In this document: positions 17,476 through 26,116 of the stretch, in pieces
How the letters are laid out: the number at the start of each line of letters is the position of its first letter
Numbering within the stretch: the first letter of the stretch is position 1
Assembly: GCA_964438735.1 (NCBI GenBank)
Contig: CAYTLW010000010.1
Span: 48,797-112,796, forward strand
Reading direction: 5' to 3'
Source of the DNA: CAYTLW01 sp964438735
GTDB taxonomy: Bacteria > Myxococcota_A > UBA9042
DNA: 64,000 nt
The notes under the pieces: model-generated
What the model was told of the DNA's origin: nothing
The model's input: only the letters and a program-made list of their open reading frames with translations
The model's database searches: none
Made by a program: the position numbers and the translations under genes

Positions 17476-18983
17476 TGGATGCCAGCAGCCGCGATGAGCG
17501 GCAGGAACAACTGGCTGCGGCGGCATGCTGGTCGGACATCGAGGGTCTGCAGGTCTGCGTGGTCGGACTGGGCCGCAGTGGCATCGCCGCAGCCAACGCA
17601 TTGGCCAGGCGCGGCGCCTCGGTGATGGCCTACGACGACAACGACGCCCAGCAGCTGCGCGGGGCACTCGAGCAGCTCGATCGACGGGTAGAGACCCGCT
17701 GTGGTGGCGGATTCATCGCCCGACCTGGCGAGATCTCGGTGTTGTCGCCGGGCATCGGCCCGACGACCCAGACCTTCGCCCGAGTGCGCGCGAGCTCGCT
17801 GGCGATCCTCGGCGAGGTGGAGCTCTTCTACCGCCTGGACCGGGCAGCGAACGACGGCCTCGGCCACCCGATCGTGGCCATCGGCGGGACCGACGGCAAG
17901 ACCACCACGGCCTCGCTGATCGACCACCTGCTCGCTACCTCGGGACGCTCTACACACCTGGCCGGCAACATCGGCACCCCGTTATGCGCAGTGGTCGACG
18001 ACCTGGCCGAAGATGACGTGGTGGTGGCCGAGGTGTCGGCTTTTCAGACCGTCACCTGCTCCCTGTTTCGGCCACGCGTGGCGGTGCTGACCAATATCGC
18101 TTTGGATCACGTCGACTACTTCGGCGGCGACTTCGAGGCCTATGCGGCAGCCAAAGCTGCGCTGGCGGAACGACTGCGCGCTGGCGATCACCTGATCTAC
18201 AACAAGGCCTCAGAGCGCCTGGAGCGACTCGCCACGACGCTGAAGCAGCGCCCAGGGGTGGTCTGCACGCCCTATACCGGCGCCCGGCAGCTCGATGTGG
18301 GCCTGGGCAACGACGGTGAGACCTTGTGGTGGGGGCTGGGTGACGGTCGCGCTGTGGACCTGTGCGATGTAGACCAGTTGGGGGTGGACGGGCAGCGGCC
18401 CATGATCGGCGCCCACAACGTCGACAACGCACTGGCCGCGACCGGCGCTGCGCTGGCACTTGGCGCGCCCTTGCACGATATCCGACGCGGGCTTCATACC
18501 TTCGAACTGCCCCCGCACCGCCTGCAGCCCGCCGGAACCATCGGCGAGGTGCGCTTCATCAACGACTCCAAGGCCACCAATCCCCACGCGGCCCTGGCTG
18601 GCCTGCGCGCCATCACCGTTCAGGAGGATGAGCGCCTGGTTTGGATCGGCGGGGGCAGCAATAAAGACGCCGATTTCAGCGATCTGGCAGCGGAGGTCGC
18701 GCGGCGCGCCGACAGCGTGATCCTGATCGGCGAGACGGCCAATCGGCTGGACGCCGCACTGCCCGAGTTTGTTCGTCGGATCCACTGCGAACACATGCAC
18801 GACGCGGTGCCCAGAGCGATGCACGAAGCCGGACAACGGGGCGTCGTATTGTTGAGTCCGGCGTGCGCTTCCTACGGCCTGTTCCGCAACTACGAGCATC
18901 GCGGCGAGATGTTCATGGACGCGGTGGTCCGCCTCGCAGAAGCCATGGTCGGCACACCGGAACCTGGAGCGACCATCGGCTGA
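17475..18983 (+). CDS. MurD-like ligase (UDP-MurNAc-L-Ala:D-Glu ligase family)
   Basis: A 502-aa Mur ligase with MurD hallmarks: VCVVGLGRSGIAAANALA at the N-terminus, P-loop GGTDGKTTTASL, VLTNIALDHVDYFGG, the MurD-specific FINDSKATNPHAALAGL, WIGGGSNKDADF and LLSPACASYGLFRNYEHRG. It is longer than E. coli MurD (438 aa), with about 30 extra N-terminal residues. EVSAFQ replaces the usual SSFQ, and GTDGK replaces GSNGK/GTNGK. It may be the cell's MurD, displaced from a dcw cluster, or a paralogue working in series with the MurC-like ligase. It converges on the next gene with 42 bases between stops and no terminator hairpin. Confidence 0.82.
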   Translation: MDASSRDERQEQLAAAACWSDIEGLQVCVVGLGRSGIAAANALARRGASVMAYDDNDAQQLRGALEQLDRRVETRCGGGFIARPGEISVLSPGIGPTTQTFARVRASSLAILGEVELFYRLDRAANDGLGHPIVAIGGTDGKTTTASLIDHLLATSGRSTHLAGNIGTPLCAVVDDLAEDDVVVAEVSAFQTVTCSLFRPRVAVLTNIALDHVDYFGGDFEAYAAAKAALAERLRAGDHLIYNKASERLERLATTLKQRPGVVCTPYTGARQLDVGLGNDGETLWWGLGDGRAVDLCDVDQLGVDGQRPMIGAHNVDNALAATGAALALGAPLHDIRRGLHTFELPPHRLQPAGTIGEVRFINDSKATNPHAALAGLRAITVQEDERLVWIGGGSNKDADFSDLAAEVARRADSVILIGETANRLDAALPEFVRRIHCEHMHDAVPRAMHEAGQRGVVLLSPACASYGLFRNYEHRGEMFMDAVVRLAEAMVGTPEPGATIG

Positions 18984-19025
18984 GCAGCCTTCGAGTGTTC
19001 CCTGCGGGCGTGGCCATCGACGCCC

Positions 19026-20039
19026 TCACGGCGCGTCGGCTGCCGACTTCTTGCGCAATTGCTGCCGACACCACCGGCCATTGGCGCGCGCCTGGCGCGG
19101 TGACTCGCCGGCCCGTGCGGCTGCGCCAAATGCACCCATGGCGGCGCGAAAGCGACCGTCGCGGGCCAACAACACGCCGGTCACGTAGCGCTCCGGATAG
19201 CTCGGATCTCGGGCGGCGAGAGACTCCAGCAGCTGCAGGCGGCGCTGCAATCCCAGGCTGGCGTGCGCCTCGACCCGGAATCGATGCAGCAGGCGCTCGA
19301 GATCCGAGTCCAGCGTGGGTCTGGGCGCCGGCACGCGCTGGGCCAGGATCAGCACCCGCTGTTCAGCGACCGCTTCTACCACCAACGCAGCGGCGGGACG
19401 CAGGCGTTCGCCGGCCATGTGGCTGCGCAGACCCACCCCATCGAATGCCCGCGAACTGCCCGGCGCGATGCGGTCCAGGTCGGCGATCAGCTTCCGCGAG
19501 GTGGGTTCATCCGGCGGCGCGCTCAGGCTGCCCCCGCTCCGTGCCAGGGAGGCGACGGCCTGCTCCACGGCCCTGCGCACGTCACGCCCATAGGCCACGG
19601 CCAGGGCCCGCAATGCATCCGAACCGTGCGCCAGCACGTAGTTGCGGACGGCCTCTTCCAGCTCGCCGCGCGCGCGCCGGGCGGCCACATCAGCGCGGGC
19701 GCCGGCCACACCCAGTCGCGCCTCGCGGGTCATCAAGGCGCGCAGGGCGTCGAGAATGCGCTGCTCCTGCTGGCGACGTAGCGGCGAATCGGCCGGCATG
19801 GCGGCCAGCAACGCAGCCCGTCGTTGCTGGACGGTGGCCAGCTCACGAGCGTCCGGCAGCCAGGTCGTCAGAGCCAGCGAAGGCGTCACCATGGCGGAAT
19901 GCTGCCCCGGCAGGAGCACGCCGCCGATGGCGGTGGCCAGCAGGGAGAGCAGCACCCAGAGCACGAGGCCCTGCGGTGGCACCAGGACCGGTTCCAATGG
20001 CCCCTCGGCCCCTTCGATCTCCGCTACGGGAGCGCTCAT
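19026..20039 (-). CDS. single-span membrane protein of unknown function
   Basis: A 337-aa protein with a short Glu/Pro-rich N-terminus, one membrane span (LVLWVLLSLLATAIGGVLL, about 24-42) and a long, helical, Arg/Ala-rich extracytoplasmic part without a recognised fold. The last 75 residues contain TPR-like helix pairs (PSYPERYVTGVLLARDGRF then MGAFGAAARAGESP). The start ATG overlaps the TlpA gene stop (ATGA, 20036-20039), so the two are coupled and probably work together in the periplasm. It is the last gene of a five-gene cluster and converges on the MurD-like gene. Confidence 0.7.
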   Translation of the reverse strand: MSAPVAEIEGAEGPLEPVLVPPQGLVLWVLLSLLATAIGGVLLPGQHSAMVTPSLALTTWLPDARELATVQQRRAALLAAMPADSPLRRQQEQRILDALRALMTREARLGVAGARADVAARRARGELEEAVRNYVLAHGSDALRALAVAYGRDVRRAVEQAVASLARSGGSLSAPPDEPTSRKLIADLDRIAPGSSRAFDGVGLRSHMAGERLRPAAALVVEAVAEQRVLILAQRVPAPRPTLDSDLERLLHRFRVEAHASLGLQRRLQLLESLAARDPSYPERYVTGVLLARDGRFRAAMGAFGAAARAGESPRQARANGRWCRQQLRKKSAADAP

Positions 20040-20710
20040 TTGCGGCTGTCCGCGATCGCTTCGAAAGCCCGCCGCATCTCCGGCCGCGTCCAGTCTTGAG
20101 GTCCGACGAAACGAGCCAGGATCTGGCCGTCGGAGAGGATGTAGGTCTCGGGCAGCTTCTCGGTGCCGAAGCGCAGTCGCATCATGCTCTCCGGCGCGCC
20201 ATCCTGGCCGGCGGGGTCGCGGGCCCAGCTGATCTGGCGCGGCTCTGCCGTGCCCAGGTATTCGCGCCAGACGCGATCCTGGGCCGCCCAGTCCTCGTCG
20301 TAACTCACCGCCAGCACCCGCACGCCCAGGGGGGCCACCGAACGGGCCAGTTCGTACAGGGTGCGCAATTCGTCCAGGCAGGGCGGGCACCAGGTCGCCC
20401 AGAAGTTCAGGATCACGACCTTGTTGCGGGCCATTTCGCGGGCCAGGATCGGCTGGACGACCACGTCGCCTTCCGCGCTCAGGGTCTCCAGCGGCACGTC
20501 CATCCGGGCCGCGTCCAGGGGTCGCTGCTGCAGCTCGGCGCCCGCACGCACCAGCGCGGTCACCGGGTCGCCGTCGCCCGCTTCGCCCTCGGCGGCGCGC
20601 CACAGTCGGGCGAGCAGCACACCGCCGAGCAGAAGCACGGCGATGACGATCAGCAGGCGATGTTTGAGTTCCGCCGTTTGGGACGGCTCGCTGGTGGTCA
20701 TTTCGGTCAT
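20036..20710 (-). CDS. TlpA-type membrane-anchored thioredoxin
   Basis: A 224-aa periplasmic thiol-disulfide oxidoreductase. An N-terminal anchor (LLIVIAVLLLGGVLLARLW, about 19-37) precedes a thioredoxin fold with VVILNFWATWCPPC; the redox pair is WCPPC at 107-111. The LPETYIL cis-proline segment near the C-terminus is present. Such proteins reduce substrates such as cytochrome c apoproteins or keep envelope cysteines reduced. No ccm genes are nearby. It overlaps the rhomboid gene upstream and the single-span gene downstream by four bases each. Confidence 0.88.
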   Translation of the reverse strand: MTEMTTSEPSQTAELKHRLLIVIAVLLLGGVLLARLWRAAEGEAGDGDPVTALVRAGAELQQRPLDAARMDVPLETLSAEGDVVVQPILAREMARNKVVILNFWATWCPPCLDELRTLYELARSVAPLGVRVLAVSYDEDWAAQDRVWREYLGTAEPRQISWARDPAGQDGAPESMMRLRFGTEKLPETYILSDGQILARFVGPQDWTRPEMRRAFEAIADSRK

Positions 20711-22023
20711 GATCCCCCTGCCGCGCTGGCAGCCCTGGAAGCTTGCGTCGGCAAGCCGGCGCTGTCGAGAGGCGCCTCGTGGTCAGGCATCGGCTGCCCA
20801 TGTGGCTGCACGGTGGCGCTGCCGGGCGGCGGCAGGTGGCTGCGCAGCGCCTCTTTCCAGGTGGGCAGCAGGGCGTCCGCTCCGATCACCACGTACAGGT
20901 GGGCCGCCCCCAAGGGGTAGAGCAGTACGCCGGGCTGGCGACGTACCAGTCGGCCCTGGCGATTCCCCTGTCGCATGCTCGCCGTGTCTTGCCGGTCCAT
21001 GGTCAACAGCTGGTCCCGCCGCCCGACCAGCAAGACGCCGCCAAGGGGCAACTGGATGCACAGGATTCGTCGAGCCTCCAGTACCTGCCGACCGTCGACC
21101 ATGGCTCCCTGACAGTGATTGCCACGCCAGATCCCGCTGCGCCAGCGGGCCGGCAGCGGGATCTCCAGGTCACGCCACGACAGGACCCGTGATTGCGGCG
21201 ACTCGATGGTCAACGGTGTGCCCACACGGCTGGCCGCGGTCGCCAGCCCCAGGCAGAACAAGAGCAACAGTCCCGCCGCGCCGGCGTGCAGCGCGCGCGA
21301 CCGCCAGACGGCCAGTTCGCCACGCTCGAAGGCCCACTCCGCGCCATCCTGATCCCGGAGACGCAGGCGCAGAACCAGCCCCAGCAGCGCGCCGCCCAAG
21401 CCGCCGGCCAGGTGCGCGTGATGGTCGACCTGGTCGACGCCTGCGATCTCGTCGGCCACCAGGCCCATGGCGAACATCAAGCCCACGATCGCCACAGGCA
21501 ACAACACCATGGCCGTGCGCAGCCCGGGCGACAGGCGCGGCCACAGACGCAGCCCGATGGCCACCAGGGCTCCGATGAGCCCGAATACGGACGCCGAAGC
21601 GCCCACCGAGAGCATATGTCCGGCGCTCATGGTGCCCAGGGCGCCCATCAAGGTGGCGCCGCACCAGATCCACCACACGCGAAGGCTGCCGAATGCGCCC
21701 TCCACCGGGCGACCTATCAAGACCAGGCCGATGCCATTGAGGGCCAGGTGAGACCAGCCCCGGTGCAGCAAGGGTCCCGAGAAGAGCCGCCACCACTCGC
21801 CCCCCCGAACCCGCTCGGGCATCAATCCAGCCGCGACCAGCACGTCGTCTCGGCCCATGTCTTCGACGAACAACTCGAGCCCCTCAGCGACCGCTGTGCA
21901 GATGACGAGCAGGGCCAGCAAGCTCCAGACCACCGGCGTCCGCCCGCTCAACAACACGGCGAGGCGGGCACGCATCAAGGCGTGCTGAAGGCGTCGACCG
22001 AATTCGTCACGATCGTCGGCCAT
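20707..22023 (-). CDS. rhomboid-family intramembrane serine protease
   Basis: A 438-aa polytopic protein with the rhomboid catalytic set: His92-x3-Asn96 in the second span (SHLALNGIGL), GASASVFGLIG with nucleophile Ser143, and HHAHLAGG with catalytic His204. At least six spans lie within 30-225. A soluble C-terminal part (about 225-438) follows a further span near 245-265 and is not a known rhomboid appendage. Rhomboids cleave transmembrane segments of partners. The first ATG is used; the stop overlaps the tlpA start by four bases. A gene for a possible substrate or cofactor may be the downstream single-span protein, but that is a guess. Confidence 0.86.
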   Translation of the reverse strand: MADDRDEFGRRLQHALMRARLAVLLSGRTPVVWSLLALLVICTAVAEGLELFVEDMGRDDVLVAAGLMPERVRGGEWWRLFSGPLLHRGWSHLALNGIGLVLIGRPVEGAFGSLRVWWIWCGATLMGALGTMSAGHMLSVGASASVFGLIGALVAIGLRLWPRLSPGLRTAMVLLPVAIVGLMFAMGLVADEIAGVDQVDHHAHLAGGLGGALLGLVLRLRLRDQDGAEWAFERGELAVWRSRALHAGAAGLLLLFCLGLATAASRVGTPLTIESPQSRVLSWRDLEIPLPARWRSGIWRGNHCQGAMVDGRQVLEARRILCIQLPLGGVLLVGRRDQLLTMDRQDTASMRQGNRQGRLVRRQPGVLLYPLGAAHLYVVIGADALLPTWKEALRSHLPPPGSATVQPHGQPMPDHEAPLDSAGLPTQASRAASAAGGS

Positions 22024-22064
22024 TGCCCGGCTCCGGCCCGGCCAGATACGGCAACAAGGAGTGC

Positions 22065-22688
22065 CTACTGCTTCGCGCGGGGGAACAACGCGCCAAACGC
22101 TTCGAGAACGGCCGGATGGTCGCGGTAGACGTGGCGCATCTTCTCCAGGCGCTTCTGGATGGCGCCCATGCGCTTTTCGAAGACCGGTCGAATCTCGGCC
22201 GGGATGTCCTGCTCATAACCCGCGGCGCGAAGGCGCGCGCGAACCTCGTCGGCCCGATGGAAGATCTTGTCGATCTGCTGTTTGGACTTCTTCTGGTATT
22301 CCTTCAAGGCGGCAGTCGCGCGTTCTGGTTGCTTGACGTTGGCCTCCAGGATATCGACCCCCTTCTCCAGCAACATGCAGGTCTGCTCCACCGTCACGGT
22401 GGCGTCGGCGATGGTCTTGGCGTCCAACTTCATGCCGGGTTTGCCGTAGAAGGCCGGGCCTCCCGAGGCGTCGGCCCGCTTGCAGTCAGGGCAGTTCGGA
22501 TCGGGCTTGCCGCTGGCCACGAATTCGCTGCGCTGCGAGACCACCTTGTCTGGCGTGCCTTCGGGAGCCTGGACGGCGGCCGCGGGCGGCGGCGCGGGTG
22601 GCGCGGTCGTGGGTTTGGGCGTGCGCTTGCAGCCGGACAGGCCCAGCGTGGCCGCTGCAACGAGCAAGACGAGATAGCGGGTCAGCAT
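22065..22688 (-). CDS. small lipoprotein of unknown function
   Basis: A 207-aa lipoprotein: MLTRYLVLLVAAATLGLSGC, with the lipobox LSGC and Cys20. A Pro/Ala linker follows, with a Cys pair CPDC (about 69-72) and one further Cys in QTCMLL. The rest is predicted helical (LLEKGVDILEANVKQPERAT and following). The start at 22688 is chosen for the signal peptide; an ATG 14 codons upstream (22730) would put a charged extension before it and lies only one base past the upstream gene's stop. It precedes the rhomboid gene by 41 bases. Confidence 0.75.
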   Translation of the reverse strand: MLTRYLVLLVAAATLGLSGCKRTPKPTTAPPAPPPAAAVQAPEGTPDKVVSQRSEFVASGKPDPNCPDCKRADASGGPAFYGKPGMKLDAKTIADATVTVEQTCMLLEKGVDILEANVKQPERATAALKEYQKKSKQQIDKIFHRADEVRARLRAAGYEQDIPAEIRPVFEKRMGAIQKRLEKMRHVYRDHPAVLEAFGALFPRAKQ

Positions 22689-22731
22689 GGGGCCCCATGA
22701 AGACACCCCGGCGAACGGTCTGTTGTTCATG

Positions 22732-23670
22732 TCACAACCGCTTGAGGATCTTGCGCACCCAAGCGGCGCGCGAGTGATCAGGATGGTGAGTGAGGAAGGC
22801 CTGATAGGTCTTGCGCGTGCGATCCACGCGGCTGGTCTGCTGGTAGAGGGTGGCCAGCAGGAGCATGGCCTCCGGACGCCGGCCCGCCGCGCGCAAGGTC
22901 TTCTCAGCGTGGGTTAACTTGCCGGCGTCGAAGTAGGCCTGCCCCAGCTTGGCGAGCGTGCGCGAGCTGGAGCGCTGCCGCTGCGAAGCGCTCAAACTGG
23001 CGATCGCGGCGTTGAAGTTGCCACTGCGCAGCTGCTGAAGACCAGCGTAGTACAGATCTGTTGCGTCACCTTTGGGCGCCGGCCCGGCGGGCTCTGCCAG
23101 CACAGGTTTGCCTGCCGGCTCTGGCTTGGGTGACTTCTTGCGTTTGGAGACCGTCCGACGCTCCTTCTTGGCCCTGGCCTTCGGCTGCTCCTTGCGGGCC
23201 AGCCTGGGCGCTTTGCGGGCCCGAGCAGCAGGTTTGGCGGCCTCCACCTCTGGAGGCTCCGCCTTGGCGGTCGCTTCCGGATCTGCCGCGGCTACTGGCG
23301 CGACTTCCGCTGGAACGACGCCCGCTGGAGCGACGTCCTCGGCAGCGATCGCATCTGCGCGGCCCGGTTGCAGCGCATCGGCGCCGCCTTCGTCGGTGGC
23401 CACGGCCGGCGTATCCGGCACAGAGGCCGGGTCGGCCGCCGCGGACTCGGTCACGAATCCGGGCAAACGGGACGGATCGTCGAGGATGCCTTCGACGTAT
23501 TGAGACAGACCCACTGGCGGTGGGGGCGTTCCGTCGTCGGCGCCGTCTCCACATCCCACGCAGGACAAGGCCAGCGTGGTGGGCAGCATGACGCTCAGCG
23601 CAGTCCAACGCGACCCACATCGGTAGCCGCGCCTTCGCTCGCTCCTGCTGTTCGCGGTCATGCGCCTCAT
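22732..23670 (-). CDS. TPR-containing lipoprotein
   Basis: A 312-aa lipoprotein. The arginine-rich start leads into TALSVMLPTTLALSCVGC, with a lipobox Cys. A long Pro/Ala/Lys/Glu-rich, low-complexity middle spans roughly 50-210. The C-terminal 100 residues form two to three TPR units (LYYAGLQQLRSGNFNAAIAS, TLAKLGQAYFDAGKLTHAEK, AMLLLATLYQQTSRVDRTRK). The promoter at 23678-23705 places the transcript start near 23671, so ATG 23670 would be essentially leaderless; ATG 23661, with GAGG just upstream, is the alternative. It opens the five-gene envelope cluster. Confidence 0.72.
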   Translation of the reverse strand: MRRMTANSRSERRRGYRCGSRWTALSVMLPTTLALSCVGCGDGADDGTPPPPVGLSQYVEGILDDPSRLPGFVTESAAADPASVPDTPAVATDEGGADALQPGRADAIAAEDVAPAGVVPAEVAPVAAADPEATAKAEPPEVEAAKPAARARKAPRLARKEQPKARAKKERRTVSKRKKSPKPEPAGKPVLAEPAGPAPKGDATDLYYAGLQQLRSGNFNAAIASLSASQRQRSSSRTLAKLGQAYFDAGKLTHAEKTLRAAGRRPEAMLLLATLYQQTSRVDRTRKTYQAFLTHHPDHSRAAWVRKILKRL

Positions 23671-23677
23671 GGCCACC

Positions 23678-23705
23678 AGTATGCCCCCGCGCGGCGACCG
23701 GTCAA
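23678..23705 (-). promoter_or_regulatory. promoter of the TPR lipoprotein-rhomboid-TlpA cluster
   Basis: On the minus strand TTGACC (23705-23700), 16-base spacer, CATACT (23683-23678). The -10 box ends only seven bases before the ATG at 23670, which predicts a leaderless or nearly leaderless mRNA. Confidence 0.55.
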
Positions 23706-23763
23706 ACCAGCCGCTACAAGGGTACAATGCCTGCGCTGGACGAGCGATTCCCGCCCTGCGATC

Positions 23764-25875
23764 TCAGGAATGGAAGGCGACCAGGAAAGGCGCGACCACC
23801 AGGGCCACGACGCTCATCAGCTTGATGAGGATGTTCAGCGAGGGGCCGGCGGTGTCCTTGAAGGGATCGCCGACGGTGTCGCCGATGACCGAGGCCTTGT
23901 GCGAGTCCGAGCCCTTGCCGGTGTCGTTCTCATCCGACTTTGGCTCGCCCTCGATCTGCTTCTTGGCGTTGTCCCAGGCGCCGCCCGCGTTGGCCATGAA
24001 GATGGCCATCATGACGCCGCTGGCGGTGGCGCCGGCCAGCAGGCCACCCAGCGCATCCATGCTCCACATGCCGATCAGCAGGGGCGCGGCCACGGCGAGC
24101 AGGCCGGGGCGAATCATCTCGCGGATGGCGGCGGCGGTGGAGATGTCCACGCACTTGCTGTACTCGGCGACCGCGGTGCCCTCCATCAGGCCGGGGATCT
24201 CGCGGAACTGGCGCCGGACCTCGTGGATCATGTCCATGGCGGCTTTGCCTACCGCCTTCATGGCCATGGCCGAGAAGAGGAAGGGCAGCATGGCGCCGAT
24301 GAAGAGGCCGGCCATCACCTTGGGGTCGGTGAGGTTGATGACCTTGACGTCGGCGATCTCGCGGAAGGCGGCGAAGAGGGCCAGGGCCGTCAGGGCGGCG
24401 GAACCGATGGCGAATCCCTTGCCGATGGCGGCGGTGGTATTGCCCACGGCGTCGAGCGCGTCGGTGCGCTCGCGAACCTCGGGGGGCAGCTCACTCATCT
24501 CGGCGATGCCGCCGGCGTTGTCAGCGATGGGGCCGTAGGCGTCCACAGCCAGCTGGATGCCGGTGGTGGAGAGCATACCGAACGCTGCCATGGCCACGCC
24601 GTAGAGGCCTGCGAAGTGGTAGGCGACGAGGATGGCGCCAACGATGAGCAGGACCGGAATGGCCGTGGAGCGCATGCCTACGGCGAGGCCGGCGATGATG
24701 TTGGTCGCGCTGCCGGTACGGCTCTGCTCGCGAATCTCAAGAACGGGGGGCTTGTTGGTGCCGCAGTAGTACTCGGTGACGAAGCCGATGGCGACGCCGG
24801 CAATCAAGCCTCCGACCGTGGCGAAGAAGATGTCGGCACCGGTGACGGCCGCCTCGCGTCCGGGGAAGGCGAAGCCGCCGGAGCCAGCGAAGTAGTCAGC
24901 GATGAACCAGGTGGCGATGGCCATGGCGAAGGCGGCGCCGAGGGTGCCCGTGTGCAGGGCGTGGGCGGGATTGCCACCCTCCTTCACGCGCACGAAGAAG
25001 GTACCGATGATGGACACCAGAATGCCGGCGCCGGCCAGCAGCAGGGGCAGGATCACCGCGTTGGCGGTGGCGTTCTGGGCGACGCTGCTCTGGTCGTTCC
25101 ACAGGGCCGTGGCGAGCACCATGGCGCCGATCAACGCGCCGTTGTAGGACTCGAAGAGGTCAGCGCCCATGCCGGCCACGTCACCCACGTTGTCGCCCAC
25201 GTTGTCGGCGATGGTGGCGGGGTTGCGGGGGTCATCCTCGGGGATGCCGGCCTCGACCTTGCCGACCAGATCGGCGCCAACGTCGGCGGCTTTGGTGAAG
25301 ATGCCGCCACCCACACGCGCGAAGAGCGCGATGGAGGAGCCGCCGAGCGAGAAGCCGGTCACCACGGCGACGGTCTTGAGCAGCTCGGTCTCGCCCCACA
25401 TGGAGGTGAAGATGAACATCAGGCCGGCGATGCCGATGACACCCAGGCCGACCACGCTCATGCCCATGACGGCGCCGCCGGAGAAGGCCACCGAGAGAGC
25501 GCCGGAGAGGCCGCCGCGGGCCGCAGCTGTCGTGCGCACGTTGCTGAGCGTGGCCACCTTCATGCCGAGGTAGCCGGCCAGGCCAGAGGCCAGCGCGCCA
25601 GCGACGAAGCTGATGGCGACCATCCAGCGATCTTCGCCGACGGTCGAGTTCATCCAGGCCAGGGCCACGGCGACCACCAGCACGAACACCGACAGCACCT
25701 TGTACTCGCGACCGAGGAAGGCCATGGCGCCATCGGCGATGTGCCCGGCGATCTCCTTCATCCGGTCGGTGCCCTCGTCCTGTCCCTTGATCCAACTGGT
25801 CTTCCAGAAAGCAAAAGCCAGGGCCAAGACACCAGCCCCGACCACCGCCAACAGCAACGTCTGCAGATTCTGCAT
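23764..25875 (-). CDS. hppA: membrane-bound proton/sodium-translocating pyrophosphatase
   Basis: A 703-aa integral membrane PPase that couples PPi hydrolysis to cation pumping, close to the usual 660-770 aa with about 16 spans. The catalytic loop DVGADLVGKVEAGIPEDDPR and the NVGDNVGDVAGMGADLFESY segment are intact. The residue after GNTT is Ala (GNTTAAIGKG). In this family Ala here marks the K+-dependent type, while Lys marks the K+-independent type. H+ versus Na+ specificity cannot be read safely from these motifs. The ATG at 25875 opens MQNLQTLLLAVVGAG. It has its own promoter, 170 bases upstream, with a 12-bp palindrome in the leader. Confidence 0.97.
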   Translation of the reverse strand: MQNLQTLLLAVVGAGVLALAFAFWKTSWIKGQDEGTDRMKEIAGHIADGAMAFLGREYKVLSVFVLVVAVALAWMNSTVGEDRWMVAISFVAGALASGLAGYLGMKVATLSNVRTTAAARGGLSGALSVAFSGGAVMGMSVVGLGVIGIAGLMFIFTSMWGETELLKTVAVVTGFSLGGSSIALFARVGGGIFTKAADVGADLVGKVEAGIPEDDPRNPATIADNVGDNVGDVAGMGADLFESYNGALIGAMVLATALWNDQSSVAQNATANAVILPLLLAGAGILVSIIGTFFVRVKEGGNPAHALHTGTLGAAFAMAIATWFIADYFAGSGGFAFPGREAAVTGADIFFATVGGLIAGVAIGFVTEYYCGTNKPPVLEIREQSRTGSATNIIAGLAVGMRSTAIPVLLIVGAILVAYHFAGLYGVAMAAFGMLSTTGIQLAVDAYGPIADNAGGIAEMSELPPEVRERTDALDAVGNTTAAIGKGFAIGSAALTALALFAAFREIADVKVINLTDPKVMAGLFIGAMLPFLFSAMAMKAVGKAAMDMIHEVRRQFREIPGLMEGTAVAEYSKCVDISTAAAIREMIRPGLLAVAAPLLIGMWSMDALGGLLAGATASGVMMAIFMANAGGAWDNAKKQIEGEPKSDENDTGKGSDSHKASVIGDTVGDPFKDTAGPSLNILIKLMSVVALVVAPFLVAFHS

Positions 25876-25999
25876 GGATTTCAGTTCCTCGCGGCCGCCC
25901 GCCGCTGCCTGTACGGACCCTTGGATGGCCCCGGCCTGTCACGGGGCGCCGCGGCGCTTCACCACGGCTGTTCCGCTGTCCGTCAGATACTAAATAATC

Positions 26000-26011
26000 C
26001 CGAAATTTCGG
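26000..26011. promoter_or_regulatory. 12-bp perfect palindrome in the hppA leader
   Basis: CCGAAATTTCGG is a perfect palindrome about 27 bases downstream of the predicted hppA transcript start. It has the symmetry expected of a dimeric repressor site. Binding is not shown. Confidence 0.35.
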
Positions 26012-26044
26012 CCAGTTGCAGGCTTCTGGCGCGAAGCGGCCGCA

Positions 26045-26072
26045 ATCATACAGGATCGGCCCCAGACGTCAA
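26045..26072 (-). promoter_or_regulatory. sigma-70-type promoter of hppA
   Basis: On the minus strand TTGACG (26072-26067), 16-base spacer, TATGAT (26050-26045). Both boxes match consensus 5 of 6, the best pair in the window. Predicted start near 26038, leaving a 160-nt leader. Confidence 0.65.
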
Positions 26073-26116
26073 CCGATGAAGACCCGTCCATGGACCTGTG
26101 GTCGCGTGAGCATGTC

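Noticed and set aside
23368..26079. A 903-codon open frame on the plus strand.
   Set aside because: It is antisense to hppA, which is unmistakable; its His/Gly/Asp-rich sequence is a shadow.
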